Source: Erwinia rhapontici (GTDB lineage Bacteria; Pseudomonadota; Gammaproteobacteria; Enterobacterales; Enterobacteriaceae). Taken from it: DNA of 64,000 nucleotides. Numbering within the stretch: position 1 is the stretch's first letter; the number at the start of each line of letters is the position of its first letter. Position numbers and translations under genes: made by a program. Of this stretch, positions 1-8,367 are shown in pieces. Location of the stretch: assembly GCF_012271765.1 (NCBI RefSeq), contig NZ_VRKO01000018.1:1-64000 (forward strand), in the 5' to 3' direction. The notes under the pieces were generated by a model. It made no database searches, was not told the origin of the DNA, and saw nothing but the letters and a program-made list of their open reading frames with translations.

Positions 1-24
1 TCTCCTCCGCTATGCCGTTTATAA

Positions 25-80
25 CTGTTACCCATGTGGTCAGTCTAAAGTGTTACCCATGTGGTCGGTCTGTACCCATG
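25..80. mobile_element. possible insertion-sequence end remnant (tandem terminal repeats)
   Basis: Two near-identical 22-base copies with the core GTTACCCATGTGGTC lie at 25-46 and 50-71. A third, shortened copy (TGTACCCATG) follows at 71-80. Closely spaced, directly repeated TGT-starting motifs are typical of the transposase-binding ends of IS21- or IS481-type elements. No transposase frame is visible, so this is either an end whose body lies left of the window or a relic. The family assignment is inference. Confidence 0.4.
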
Positions 81-169
81 CCCGACCCCTACGAAACAAT
101 TCGGTCCACATGTCCCATCCACAGCTGAACACTTCATTCATCTCGTAGAGATGAGGCATGCCATCCGTT

Positions 170-1075
170 TTACGCAGGCTTTTCAGGGGCAGCTTTTCTC
201 CGTTTCAGCTTCAGCTCGCTGATCAGCACGCCCAGTACGATCAGTGCCCCGCCCAGCAGGGCGATACCCGGCAATCGCTCCCCGGCAATACGCCCGACAA
301 TCCCGGCCCAAACCGGCTCACCCGCATAGATGACCGTGGCTCGCGTGGGCGACACGCTGCGCTGTGCCCAGTTCATGGTCACCTGGATCAGTGCGCTGGC
401 GATGCCCAGCCCGATGGCGCTGTAGAGCAGATAAGGACTGAACGGCGGCACCGACTCGCCATTCGGGACCATCATTACGAAGCCAAAAAGAGAAGCCGCC
501 GCCAGTTGGATCACGGTGACGCGCTGCACATTGACTTTTCCTGCACTGGCGCTGATCAGGATGATCTCCGCCGCGATAGCCAGCGTGCTCAACAACGTGG
601 CAATCTCTCCGGCGTTGAACGCCATCTCACCGCTTTCCGGCCCCGCCAACAGCAGCAGACCGCCAAAAGCCAGCACGATACCCACCCACGACATCAGCCC
701 GGGCATTCGGCCAAGAAAAACCCACTGTAACAGCGGCACCAGCGGCACATAGAGCGCCGTGATAAACGCCGATTTGCTGCTGGTAATCGTCTGCATGCCG
801 TAGGTTTGCAAACCATAGCCAAGGCCAATCGCCAGACCAATCAGCGCCCCCGCTTTCACCTCATACCAGGTGACACCCCGCAGAACCCGCCATGAAATCA
901 GCCCGAGCAACACGGCCGCTGTAGCAAAGCGCACGCCGATAAAAAAGAAGGGGCCGCTGACCGTCATGGCATGATGCACGGCGAGGAAGGTGCCGCCCCA
1001 GACCATCGTGATCAGGATCAGCACCCCTTCCTGGGGGTTCACTGCAAATTTATAACGTGATAAAAAACCGGACAT
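170..1075 (-). CDS. EamA/DMT-family inner-membrane transporter
   Basis: Drug/metabolite transporter superfamily protein of 301 residues, expected to have ten membrane helices arranged as two EamA repeats in the inner membrane. The first repeat opens with a hydrophobic helix containing MVWGGTFLAVHHA. The second repeat carries the characteristic GEPVWAGIVGRIAGERL stretch, and the protein ends in a basic cytoplasmic tail (KLKRRKAAPEKPA). The start at MSGFL was chosen because the 19 residues upstream are polar, Ser/Thr/Pro-rich and unlike a DMT N-terminus; the ribosome site there is weak (AGCAGAG). The substrate cannot be told from sequence; members export amino acids, drugs or metabolites. It stands alone beside the possible IS remnant. 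Confidence 0.8.
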   Translation of the reverse strand: MSGFLSRYKFAVNPQEGVLILITMVWGGTFLAVHHAMTVSGPFFFIGVRFATAAVLLGLISWRVLRGVTWYEVKAGALIGLAIGLGYGLQTYGMQTITSSKSAFITALYVPLVPLLQWVFLGRMPGLMSWVGIVLAFGGLLLLAGPESGEMAFNAGEIATLLSTLAIAAEIILISASAGKVNVQRVTVIQLAAASLFGFVMMVPNGESVPPFSPYLLYSAIGLGIASALIQVTMNWAQRSVSPTRATVIYAGEPVWAGIVGRIAGERLPGIALLGGALIVLGVLISELKLKRRKAAPEKPA

Positions 1076-1193
1076 TGGCGCACTCTGCTGGAAATTTGGC
1101 GTCAGTGTGCTGCGTTCGCTGCGGGGGGTCAAGCGTTGAAAATGGGGGGATGTTTATGCCGCCGGAGAACCCGGCGGCGGGCGGCATGGCTGC

Positions 1194-1382
1194 TTAGTTA
1201 CCGTCATCGGTCTTACTTTTGCTCCCGCGACTGTTGCGGCCACCTTTTTCTCCTGCCAGAGAGGCGCGCTGAGGATCGTTCTTAAAATTCCCCCCGCTGA
1301 CCTTGCCGCCTTTACGCCCGGCTTCTGATGCTCTTTGACGGTCTTCAGCGAAATTTCCAGATCCACCACGATGTTCTGCCAT
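1194..1382 (-). CDS. ymdF: KGG-motif stress protein, YmdF/YciG-like
   Basis: Small, very hydrophilic protein of 62 residues with two copies of the KGG (con-10-like) repeat. Each copy reads roughly GNF-x3-xQRAS-xAG-x-KGG, covering about residues 9-27 and 31-48. Enteric members (YciG, YmdF) belong to general-stress/stationary-phase sets; the molecular function is unknown. A good ribosome site (GGAGG, 6 bases upstream) fixes the start. In E. coli ymdF lies at the end of agp-yccJ-wrbA-ymdF. Here it is beside yccJ with the same relative orientation, which supports the name, but wrbA is missing. An overlapping reading frame at 1154-1369 is a shadow. Confidence 0.85.
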   Translation of the reverse strand: MAEHRGGSGNFAEDRQRASEAGRKGGKVSGGNFKNDPQRASLAGEKGGRNSRGSKSKTDDGN

Positions 1383-1713
1383 TTCTTACCTCCGAATAGT
1401 TAAGACATCATACTGCATTGTGCCCGTGCTCAGCTGGCGTTTCCCGGCAACAATGGCGGCAAACGCTGGCCTGCCGCGTTGTTAAGCATAGTGTATTCAA
1501 CTAAGGATGCATCGCTGACTCGACATTTCCTGTGCCAGATAGCCCCGAATGCACTGATTTATCCCCTTAATTTTTATTAATGCATTGTGGCAAAAAATGT
1601 GAACGCGCTGTTTTTTTAAGCAAACATTGATTGCACCACGAGCAGGCAACGCGCACTCTTCTATACTGACGAATCAGGCATTGAACGGACAACATCAACC
1701 ACAGGAGAGCGTT
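1383..1713. promoter_or_regulatory. ymdF-yccJ divergent intergenic region with sigma-S-like -10
   Basis: About 330 bases without a gene. At 1661-1667 the sequence CTATACT, followed by GAC, matches the -10 favoured by the stationary-phase sigma factor RpoS. It has no good -35 at 17 bases and lies about 47 bases before yccJ. This fits the known RpoS-dependent behaviour of the yccJ-wrbA neighbourhood in E. coli, but start-site mapping is not possible from sequence. Nothing else recognisable was seen. Confidence 0.5.
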
Positions 1714-1944
1714 ATGGCAACACAACAATCGAAAGCGCATCACGTTGGCGAATGGGCAAGTCTGCGCGGAACGTCACCCGAAATCGCCGAAGCTATCTTT
1801 GAGGTCGCGAATTACGATGAGCGTCTGGCCGAAGCTATCTGGCAGCAACAGGGTAGCGATGAGGTCCTGCTGCGCGCCTTTGATAAGACCGGTGCAGATG
1901 TGCTCACCTGGGATAATAAGGTGGTTGAGCGCAGGAACGTCTGA
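1714..1944 (+). CDS. yccJ: YccJ family small conserved protein
   Basis: Protein of 76 residues that matches enterobacterial YccJ in length and along the whole sequence ([10 protein letters not shown] near the start, ending in a charged VVERRNV). It is acidic and probably cytosolic; no function is established for the family. The ATG at 1714 follows a clear AGGAGAG ribosome site, and an in-frame extension upstream to 1627 lacks one. In E. coli yccJ is translated just before wrbA. Here an aldehyde dehydrogenase gene follows instead, about 170 bases downstream on the same strand. Confidence 0.88.
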   Translation: MATQQSKAHHVGEWASLRGTSPEIAEAIFEVANYDERLAEAIWQQQGSDEVLLRAFDKTGADVLTWDNKVVERRNV

Positions 1945-2112
1945 TACCCCATCGGCGGGTATCTGCGCCCGCCGTTTCAACGCTTACATTTTGCAACTGA
2001 GACTCCTCTGAGAACCCACCAACCTGCCGTCATGTCGTCTACGCTTAATGCTGGGTTGACATACTGACAGCCAGAACCCGGCTGATTACTGACACTATCC
2101 AAAGGAGGCGTA

Positions 2113-3486
2113 ATGCCGTACCAGACGATTAATCCCGCAAGTAATAAGCTGATCAAGTCCTGGCCTGACCATAGCGACAGCCAGATTGAACAGGCGCTGG
2201 CCACCGCCGATGCGCTGTATCACTCTGACTGGTCCAAAGGCGATCTCCAGCCCCGAGTGCAGGTGCTGAAAAAACTGGCAGATTTGATTGATAGCCGTGT
2301 TGACGAACTGGCCGAAGCGGCCAGTATTGAGATGGGAAAACTGATTGAGCAAAGTCGCGGTGAAGTGCAACTCTGTGCACAGATTGCCCGCTACTATGCC
2401 GAGAATGCCGGGCGTTTTCTTGCGCCAACGCCCTACCCCAGTGAACTTGGCGAGGCCTGGGTAGAGAACCATCCGATTGGCGTTCTGGTGGCCGTTGAGC
2501 CCTGGAACTTCCCGTTTTATCAGCTAATGCGTGTGCTGGCGCCTAACCTCGCTGCCGGAAACCCGGTACTGGCAAAACATGCGCAAAATGTTCCGCACTG
2601 TGCCGTGTTATTCGAGGCTCTGGTGACCGAAGCCGGTGCGCCAGCGGGAGCGTGGACCAATATCTTCGCCAGTAACGATCAGGTGGCAGCGCTGATCGCT
2701 GATGACCGTGTGCAGGGTGCCGCTCTCACCGGTTCCGAGCGTGCCGGCAGCGCAGTGGCACAGCAGGCGGGGAAATATCTGAAAAAGACCACGCTCGAAC
2801 TGGGCGGCAACGATGTGTTTGTGGTACTGGACGACAGCGACCTGGAGAAAGCCGTGAAGGCCGGTGTTGGTGCCCGCCTGAGCAACTGCGGCCAGGTGTG
2901 TACCGCCGCCAAACGCTTCCTGGTGCATGAGAAGGTGGCCGATCGCTTCCTGGAAAAAATGACCGAGGCATTTAAGGCGGTGAAAATTGGCGATCCACTT
3001 GATGCCAGCACCACTCTCGGCCCACTCTCCTCCGCTGAGGCACGCGATCGTCTGCATAAGCAGGTTCAGCAGGCGAAAGAGAAAGGCGCTAACGTGCTGC
3101 TCGGTGGTGCGCCCGTACCGGGTGACGGCTGTTTCTATCAGCCCACCATCCTGACCGGCATCACACGCGACAATCCGGCGTACTTTGAAGAGTTCTTCGG
3201 ACCGGTGGCTCAGATCTATGTGGTGAAAAATGACGATGACGTGGTGAAACTGGCCAATGATTCGCACTACGGACTGGGTGGCGCCGTGTTCACGAAAGAT
3301 ATCGCCCGTGGCAAAGCACTGGCTTCGCGGATTGAAACCGGGATGGTGTACATCAACTCGTCGAGCAATACCGCGGCAGAACTGCCCTTCGGGGGCGTGA
3401 AACGGTCAGGATATGGTCGTGAACTTTCCGACCTCGGCATTAAAGAGTTTGTGAACCAGAAACTGGTGGTGATCAGTAAGGATTAA
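2113..3486 (+). CDS. NAD(P)-dependent succinate-semialdehyde-type dehydrogenase
   Basis: Complete aldehyde dehydrogenase superfamily enzyme of 457 residues. The cofactor-side motif PWNFP is at about 130-134, the general base Glu229 lies in LELGG, and the nucleophile Cys263 lies in GQVCTAAKRF. The overall pattern (NPASN start, ARYYAENAG, VKRSGYGREL end) resembles Sad/YneI and GabD2-type succinate-semialdehyde dehydrogenases, so oxidation of succinate semialdehyde to succinate is the likely reaction. Other short semialdehydes are possible. A strong AAAGGAGG ribosome site precedes the ATG. It sits alone between yccJ and agp, a place where E. coli has no such gene, so it looks like an accessory insertion or rearrangement. 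Confidence 0.85.
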   Translation: MPYQTINPASNKLIKSWPDHSDSQIEQALATADALYHSDWSKGDLQPRVQVLKKLADLIDSRVDELAEAASIEMGKLIEQSRGEVQLCAQIARYYAENAGRFLAPTPYPSELGEAWVENHPIGVLVAVEPWNFPFYQLMRVLAPNLAAGNPVLAKHAQNVPHCAVLFEALVTEAGAPAGAWTNIFASNDQVAALIADDRVQGAALTGSERAGSAVAQQAGKYLKKTTLELGGNDVFVVLDDSDLEKAVKAGVGARLSNCGQVCTAAKRFLVHEKVADRFLEKMTEAFKAVKIGDPLDASTTLGPLSSAEARDRLHKQVQQAKEKGANVLLGGAPVPGDGCFYQPTILTGITRDNPAYFEEFFGPVAQIYVVKNDDDVVKLANDSHYGLGGAVFTKDIARGKALASRIETGMVYINSSSNTAAELPFGGVKRSGYGRELSDLGIKEFVNQKLVVISKD

Positions 3487-3542
3487 GGATGTGTCGGGAG
3501 TCGTCTTCTTTAGCCGCTCCCGCTCATCAAAATATCGCCATT

Positions 3543-3579
3543 AAAAAAGGGGCGACCTGTTAACCAGGTCGCCCCTTTT
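3543..3579. terminator. bidirectional terminator between aldehyde dehydrogenase gene and agp
   Basis: An 11-bp perfect stem GGGGCGACCTG/CAGGTCGCCCC with a 5-base loop. A run of A precedes it and a run of T follows, so it can end transcription from both converging genes. Confidence 0.88.
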
Positions 3580-3619
3580 CATCTCTGAACGTGGGGAGAC
3601 GTCAATGCCTCCCCCCAGA

Positions 3620-5239
3620 TCAGTTAGCTGCAGGTTTCGCGTCTGGCGCGCTTTCTGCTTTTGCTTTGTCCGCTTTCGCTTTATCCGCTGCGGCTTTATC
3701 GGCAGCCGCTTTGTCTGCGGAGGCTTTGTCTGCTGCCGCTTTATCTTTTGCGGCCTGTTCAGCGGCGGCCTTATCTGCAGCGGCTTTCTCTTTCGCTGCT
3801 TTATCTGCAGCGGCTTTATCAGCAGCCGCTTTCTCCGCAGAGGCTTTGGCCTGAGCCGCTTTATCCGCTGCGGCCTGGTCTGCGGCCGCTTTGTCCGCCA
3901 GTGTCTTATTGACGACGGCTTTTTCGTCAGCCGGTTTGGTCGCCGGGGTAGCTGGCGCAGCAGCCGGTGCCTGTTCAGCCACCTGTAACGGCGTTCCCTG
4001 CAACGACTTGTTCAGAACCTGAGTGAACTGATCCCATGAACAGAAACCGTTAGCATCGGTCGGACAACCAGCCATTTGCAGAGTGACACGCTTCGGTGGG
4101 TTATCCAGGGACAGAGCTTCCGCATCACGCAGCTGGCTGGACGTCTGGTAGACGTATTCCACCTTCACCAACTCACGGTCATTTTTCTTATCATGCCAGC
4201 GCTGGAACTGCACCATACCGCCAATCGGCGTTTGCTCGTTTTGTCCTGGCAGATCATAAGGTTTGAAATCAAGGGCTGTCAGCAGTGACGCGATATTCGA
4301 ATCATGGCCAACCATTAAGGTTACTTTAGGCGCAGTGGCTTGATCCTGATCGACCAGCAAGCTGCGGATGTAGTCCACCAGCGGGGCAGCCACTTCACGT
4401 GCGACAATCGGAGAGGTGAACAGCGTGTCCTGATAACCATTTTTGATCGCCGCCAGTTCTTTCCACTGCTCAGGCGTTTTGATCTGCCCCCAGGCGACCT
4501 GCTCCATCGGGAAGCCTTCGTAATATTGTAGGGTGAAGGCATCAACCAGTGAGTTCCCCACCTTCAGCGGGCCAGACACATTCGGTTCTTTACCGTTATC
4601 GGCACTGAATTTGTTCTGGTTATCGCTGGAAAGATCACACTGCTTTTTACCGTCACAGGCAGGTGAATTTTTATAGTCGATGATTTTTTCCAGACGCTGG
4701 AAAGCGGGTTTCAATGCCAGCTTCTCGCCTTCGCCGTTAATCGCGGTCAGCGCCTGTTTGTTAAAATCTTCACTGCCGTTGGTGATCACCGGATTAAACA
4801 CCGGGTCCATCGATCCCATCTCATCCTGATGAGAAACGGCAACATCACAGCCAGGGAAAGCCCCCGCCACGAAGAACTGGGCGGTAGCAACGGTGCGTTG
4901 CAGGCTGTTTGCATAAGCATAGACGTCATCAGGTGCCGGACACTCACCGTCTTTTACCAAGCCCTGCTGTGCCAGCCATTCACGGGTATAGCGCCCCATA
5001 TACACTTCCAGCACGCCGCCTTTGGTGGTCAGCTGTCCACCCGCTACATCCCACTTCGGCCAGGCTTTTTTTGTCGCCTGTGCCAGTACGCTGCCGTTAT
5101 CCGCTAAGGGAGCACGCAGATTGTGGCGGCTCATCATCAGCACTTGTTCCAGCTGGTAATCACTATCAGCAGCCCAGGCAGGAACCCCGGAAAGTGCGGA
5201 GCAAACGGCTAACGCACAAAGACTATACTTGTTGATCAT
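3620..5239 (-). CDS. agp: periplasmic glucose-1-phosphatase with Ala/Lys-rich C-terminal extension
   Basis: Histidine acid phosphatase that hydrolyses glucose-1-phosphate, and often phytate, in the periplasm. It has a signal peptide (about residues 1-24, ending PAWAA), the phosphohistidine motif RHNLRAP at 38-44, and the proton-donor HD pair at 312-313 (VGHDSN). The catalytic domain ends near residue 420, the usual full length in E. coli (413). A further 119 residues follow: a short Pro/Ala linker, then many ADKAA-type units to a Pro-Asn end. This tail has a TolA-like composition and is predicted to be one long charged helix. The ATG at 5239 was chosen; a TTG at 5260 would add seven residues ahead of the signal peptide. 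Confidence 0.93.
   Translation of the reverse strand: MINKYSLCALAVCSALSGVPAWAADSDYQLEQVLMMSRHNLRAPLADNGSVLAQATKKAWPKWDVAGGQLTTKGGVLEVYMGRYTREWLAQQGLVKDGECPAPDDVYAYANSLQRTVATAQFFVAGAFPGCDVAVSHQDEMGSMDPVFNPVITNGSEDFNKQALTAINGEGEKLALKPAFQRLEKIIDYKNSPACDGKKQCDLSSDNQNKFSADNGKEPNVSGPLKVGNSLVDAFTLQYYEGFPMEQVAWGQIKTPEQWKELAAIKNGYQDTLFTSPIVAREVAAPLVDYIRSLLVDQDQATAPKVTLMVGHDSNIASLLTALDFKPYDLPGQNEQTPIGGMVQFQRWHDKKNDRELVKVEYVYQTSSQLRDAEALSLDNPPKRVTLQMAGCPTDANGFCSWDQFTQVLNKSLQGTPLQVAEQAPAAAPATPATKPADEKAVVNKTLADKAAADQAAADKAAQAKASAEKAAADKAAADKAAKEKAAADKAAAEQAAKDKAAADKASADKAAADKAAADKAKADKAKAESAPDAKPAAN
3622..3979 (-). repeat. degenerate 15-base tandem repeats encoding (ADKAA)n tail of Agp
   Basis: The 3' end of agp is built from imperfect 15-base units encoding five-residue blocks such as [10 protein letters not shown] and AAKEK. 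Synonymous third-base differences between units suggest old expansion with selection on the protein. The opposite strand gives an Ala/Leu/Ser-rich open frame that is only a mirror of this repeat. Confidence 0.8.
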
Positions 5240-5543
5240 GTGTGTATTCCATTGATTCAAAGGGGTAAACTGGCTGGCTGGCCTAACATGCAGCGCAGAA
5301 ATAAATCAGCGCATCGGCACTGACTCACCACAACCGCTCTCCAGAGTACAAGCCAGATGCTCATAGAAAGATGAATAGTGAGAATATAGCAGACTCTGCA
5401 CCCGGCGGTTTAGTGGCTTCAGGAGTTTGAAAAGAAACAAGATGTTTTTAGGAATGATCTAATCGCCCACCCGTGAAGAAAATAACAGGAAGCCGGGGAA
5501 AACAGAAGGGTGTTCGTCCCGGTTACGCCCTGTTTCTTATGGC

Positions 5544-6047
5544 TCAGAGGTATTCCACCGTAAACAGTACCTGAGTCTGAAAGCTGCCGCTGCTCACCAC
5601 CGCTGCACGTCCTTTCAGTACCGAGGAAAAACGGAGCTGATTATCGCCATTATTAATGCGCTGCCATGCAACAGGCTGGTTATTGAATACCTGCTGCCCG
5701 AAGCGGTCACGAACGGCAATACCCACGGTAGTGTTACCCTGCCCGACCGAAAATAAACCATCAGGAAACGCCGTACCCTGGAAAGTCACGCGTACCCGAT
5801 TTTTCAGCGAGGTACTGCAGCGCAGCAGATCCAGCGAAAAGTCCACCGCTGCGGACTCATGCCCGTTCTGCAGCGCAGAAGCACTGACATCACCAAAGTT
5901 GACCTGGATATTATCGGCCCCCGGAGAGATAGAGCATGGGGCATCCACCACCACGCCAGAAATATTAATTTTTCCATAGCCGTTATCCGCGCCTTCACAG
6001 CTAAAAGCAACCGCCAGGCACAACCACGCTGACCCGTATCGTGTCAT
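5544..6047 (-). CDS. minor fimbrial subunit (chaperone-usher pilin)
   Basis: Pilin of the FimA/FimG type, 167 residues. It has a signal peptide ending near EGA, a first conserved Cys in VVVDAPCSIS and a second Cys in DLLRCS. The C-terminus (QTQVLFTVEYL) has the alternating hydrophobic pattern and penultimate Tyr used as the donor/chaperone-binding strand. It overlaps the upstream regulator by four bases (ATGA), so the two are probably translationally coupled. It is the last gene of the fimbrial operon. Compared with the major pilin at 10985 it is more diverged, which suggests a tip or adaptor subunit rather than the rod. Confidence 0.85.
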   Translation of the reverse strand: MTRYGSAWLCLAVAFSCEGADNGYGKINISGVVVDAPCSISPGADNIQVNFGDVSASALQNGHESAAVDFSLDLLRCSTSLKNRVRVTFQGTAFPDGLFSVGQGNTTVGIAVRDRFGQQVFNNQPVAWQRINNGDNQLRFSSVLKGRAAVVSSGSFQTQVLFTVEYL

Positions 6048-6649
6048 GATCGTTCCCCTTCTGATAATGAGGAATAAAATAACCAGTGATAAAGTTCCAG
6101 ATTTTTTTGCATCCCCAGTTTCAACATCACCGAACGTTTGTAAGTACTGATGGTTTTAGGATGTAAAGCCATGCTGGCTGCAATCTGGCGCGGTGTTAAG
6201 CTGCTGCGCAAATGTGCAATGAGCATTTTCTCGCGTGGCGTAAGGACATCTTCTTTGACCGCCCGCGGGTCGATAAGGGTAATCAGCCGATTTTTATCCG
6301 GTATCAGTTGCTTAAACACCTTGCCCAGTTGTTCCAGTGACTGCCTGGGGTGAAGATGCCGTGTGGGGTAACGTTGCAGGCCTGGCGGTAATCCTCTGCA
6401 GCTTTCTTCAAACGAATGATGAACCACGACTAGCTGGCTTTCTGCTGTCATCATCCGCCCGAACTGCAGCGAGGCACAGAGTGAAACGGCATCCAGTCCC
6501 GTCAGTAACAGGTCCACTTTTTTGACCGGCCTGGTCGATAGCCTCCTGACAGTATGCGGATACTGAGACTGTAGAAAGCGCAGAACCCCCTCGACAAAGA
6601 AACGGTCATGATCGAACATTACCAGCGTTAAACAGCGTGGATCGGACAT
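6044..6649 (-). CDS. LuxR/FixJ-type transcriptional regulator inside fimbrial operon
   Basis: A 201-residue protein with a C-terminal LuxR-type helix-turn-helix at about 138-192. It starts LTPREKMLIAHL, with the DNA-recognition part around RQIAASMALHPKTISTYK. The N-terminal ~110 residues look like a response-regulator receiver: FDHDRFFVEGVLRFL matches the first acidic patch. The strand that should carry the phospho-accepting Asp reads VDLLLTGLD, so phosphorylation is doubtful. The arrangement recalls RcsA/MatA-type regulators. It probably controls its own fimbrial operon or co-regulates motility, but the target is inference. It lies 31 bases after the adhesin gene and overlaps the minor pilin gene. 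Confidence 0.82.
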   Translation of the reverse strand: MSDPRCLTLVMFDHDRFFVEGVLRFLQSQYPHTVRRLSTRPVKKVDLLLTGLDAVSLCASLQFGRMMTAESQLVVVHHSFEESCRGLPPGLQRYPTRHLHPRQSLEQLGKVFKQLIPDKNRLITLIDPRAVKEDVLTPREKMLIAHLRSSLTPRQIAASMALHPKTISTYKRSVMLKLGMQKNLELYHWLFYSSLSEGERS

Positions 6650-6680
6650 CTTTTCTCCTTGACCCGAATAGCAACTGGCT

Positions 6681-7616
6681 TTATTGCAGACTCATTACCA
6701 ATACCGCCGTGGCGTTGAATGGCCCGGTAGCCACCGCCGCATTGGAGGATCTGAGCAGCACGAAGCTGAAATCATCGCCGCCCACACCATGGGTAATCCG
6801 GCTACTGATGCTGTCGAACGGACGGACCAGTTTGCCCTGATGGTAAATCTGTACCGCCAGGTCAGGATTGGTGGTTTTAATCGCGTTGCCCGAGAAGCTG
6901 CTGACATCCGCTGATAGCGTCATTTTTATCGGCCAGCTACTGGTATCTTTACACTGATAGGGAATGTGCACTTCACGGCGGAACGGCGACAGGGTCGCGC
7001 TCTGGCTTAACTGATTACGCGCGATATAGCCAAAACTCACATCAATATCCTGCCCGTTGTTGATCGCACAGGTACCGGAGGTGTAGTAAGCATCATTGGC
7101 AGCAATCACCCGCCAGTTAGCGGTAAACACGCCGCCGGCGGGCGCGCTCCATTTATACATCTGCATACTGGCCACAACGGTACCGGCCTTGATATACACG
7201 CCGCGCCCTGGATTATCTTTCAACTGATAGAACGCTTTAACCTGCAGATCATGCCAGTTACCATCGCGCAGCTCATAAATCGTCAGCGCTGAGGTTATCG
7301 GGTTGAGATAGCGCTTACCGTTAATCTCCAGACCGCTGTTGAAAGAGGCATCCAGCGAGGTTTGATAGGTCCCGGCATTGATGCGCATATAGTCGACGTA
7401 GCGGGCAGGGATGGTGTTTTGACAGGTAAAGTATTGGGACAGATCGAACACCACTACGTCACCGATCATAATTTCCGGCGACAGGTTAACGGTGACATCA
7501 ATATTGCGCTGTCCGACAGCATCAAACGCTTTACCATCGCGTTTATCAATGCAGGAGAAGGCCAGCGCCTTTAGCGGCAGCAGCATTACGATCAGCCAGA
7601 GCATCAAACGTTTCAT
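6681..7616 (-). CDS. FimH-like two-domain fimbrial tip adhesin
   Basis: Tip adhesin of 311 residues. After the signal peptide (cut after KALA) the mature protein begins Phe-Ser-Cys like FimH, followed by FimH-like blocks: VTVNLSPEI, VVFDLSQYFTCQN, RYVDYMRI and YIKAGTVVAS. The pilin domain starts near CAINNGQDIDVSFGYI and ends ATAVLVMSLQ. Compared with the E. coli FimH mannose pocket (from memory), the N-terminal Phe, one Asn and one Asp are kept. The following Asp is replaced by Thr, and the later Gln/Asn/Asp loop is not recognisable. It therefore probably has the same fold with altered sugar binding. It overlaps the chaperone gene by four bases. Confidence 0.87.
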   Translation of the reverse strand: MKRLMLWLIVMLLPLKALAFSCIDKRDGKAFDAVGQRNIDVTVNLSPEIMIGDVVVFDLSQYFTCQNTIPARYVDYMRINAGTYQTSLDASFNSGLEINGKRYLNPITSALTIYELRDGNWHDLQVKAFYQLKDNPGRGVYIKAGTVVASMQMYKWSAPAGGVFTANWRVIAANDAYYTSGTCAINNGQDIDVSFGYIARNQLSQSATLSPFRREVHIPYQCKDTSSWPIKMTLSADVSSFSGNAIKTTNPDLAVQIYHQGKLVRPFDSISSRITHGVGGDDFSFVLLRSSNAAVATGPFNATAVLVMSLQ

Positions 7617-8362
7617 GCTTGTGTGATGACCTTACAGGTCATCCCATGGCAGCGGAATATCAGGCTGGATCGGCCACCAAAATCATTGACGTATTGGAGT
7701 ACCGGCGCGTCCCCCAACGCAGCGGGGCTGACATTCAGCTCCACGTCAGCACGCGGGGCAACCATCACCGGGGTGAAGTCCTTAAGAGGCTCCTCTCCCT
7801 TGCCGTGGCTGGCTTCAATAATCGTGATGTAGTAACCCGTGGGATTGTGCAAACGGTAGCGCCCTCCTTTGCGGACCAGCTGCACCTGCTGTTGAATCGG
7901 TGAGGCATATTGCGCGGACGAAATCTGCAGCGCCTCCGGGCGATAGAATAATTTTATTTTCGTCTGCAACGCGATTTGCAGCGTATTTGGCTGATCGGAG
8001 CGCGGTGGAATTTCGCGCAGGTTAAAATAAAATAACGTTTCTTTATCCTGGGAAAGTAAATTCACCGAAGAAAGCGACTGTATCTTTATCTGGCTTTTAT
8101 CACCGGCCTCTATGCGCTGTACTGGCGGCAGTACCGTTAACGGTGAATTCACTTTTTCACCTTGTTCATTCTCAATCCAGCCCTGAGCAAGATAAGGAAG
8201 CCGGGGATTTTCATTGGCAATGGTCAGGCTGACCGACGGGTTTCCTGCATCCAAAATAATACGGGTACGATCGAGAGAAAGAGCCGCCTGCGACCAGGAT
8301 GAAAAAAAGACTATACCGGCGGCAAGGGTATTCAGCACCCCCGTGCTTGTTGACTGTTTCAT
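7613..8362 (-). CDS. periplasmic fimbrial chaperone (PapD/FimC-like)
   Basis: Chaperone of 249 residues with a signal peptide ending near SWSQA. Features of the two-Ig-fold family are present: the DRTRIIL strand with the conserved Arg, FYFNLREIPP at the domain-1 core, and TKIKLFYRP with the second anchoring Lys before domain 2. The segment before FYFNL is short, as in FGS chaperones that serve rod-like fimbriae. A Cys pair near the end (RCHGMTC) may form a disulfide. It folds pilins by donor-strand complementation and hands them to the usher encoded five bases upstream. Confidence 0.92.
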   Translation of the reverse strand: MKQSTSTGVLNTLAAGIVFFSSWSQAALSLDRTRIILDAGNPSVSLTIANENPRLPYLAQGWIENEQGEKVNSPLTVLPPVQRIEAGDKSQIKIQSLSSVNLLSQDKETLFYFNLREIPPRSDQPNTLQIALQTKIKLFYRPEALQISSAQYASPIQQQVQLVRKGGRYRLHNPTGYYITIIEASHGKGEEPLKDFTPVMVAPRADVELNVSPAALGDAPVLQYVNDFGGRSSLIFRCHGMTCKVITQA

Positions 8363-8367
8363 TACAT

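Noticed and set aside
2608-3267. 219-codon minus-strand frame
   Set aside because: Lies fully inside the aldehyde dehydrogenase gene, which has all its catalytic motifs; a shadow.
3591-3912. Ala/Leu/Ser-rich open frames on the plus strand
   Set aside because: They are mirror frames of the repetitive agp tail on the minus strand and have no ribosome site.
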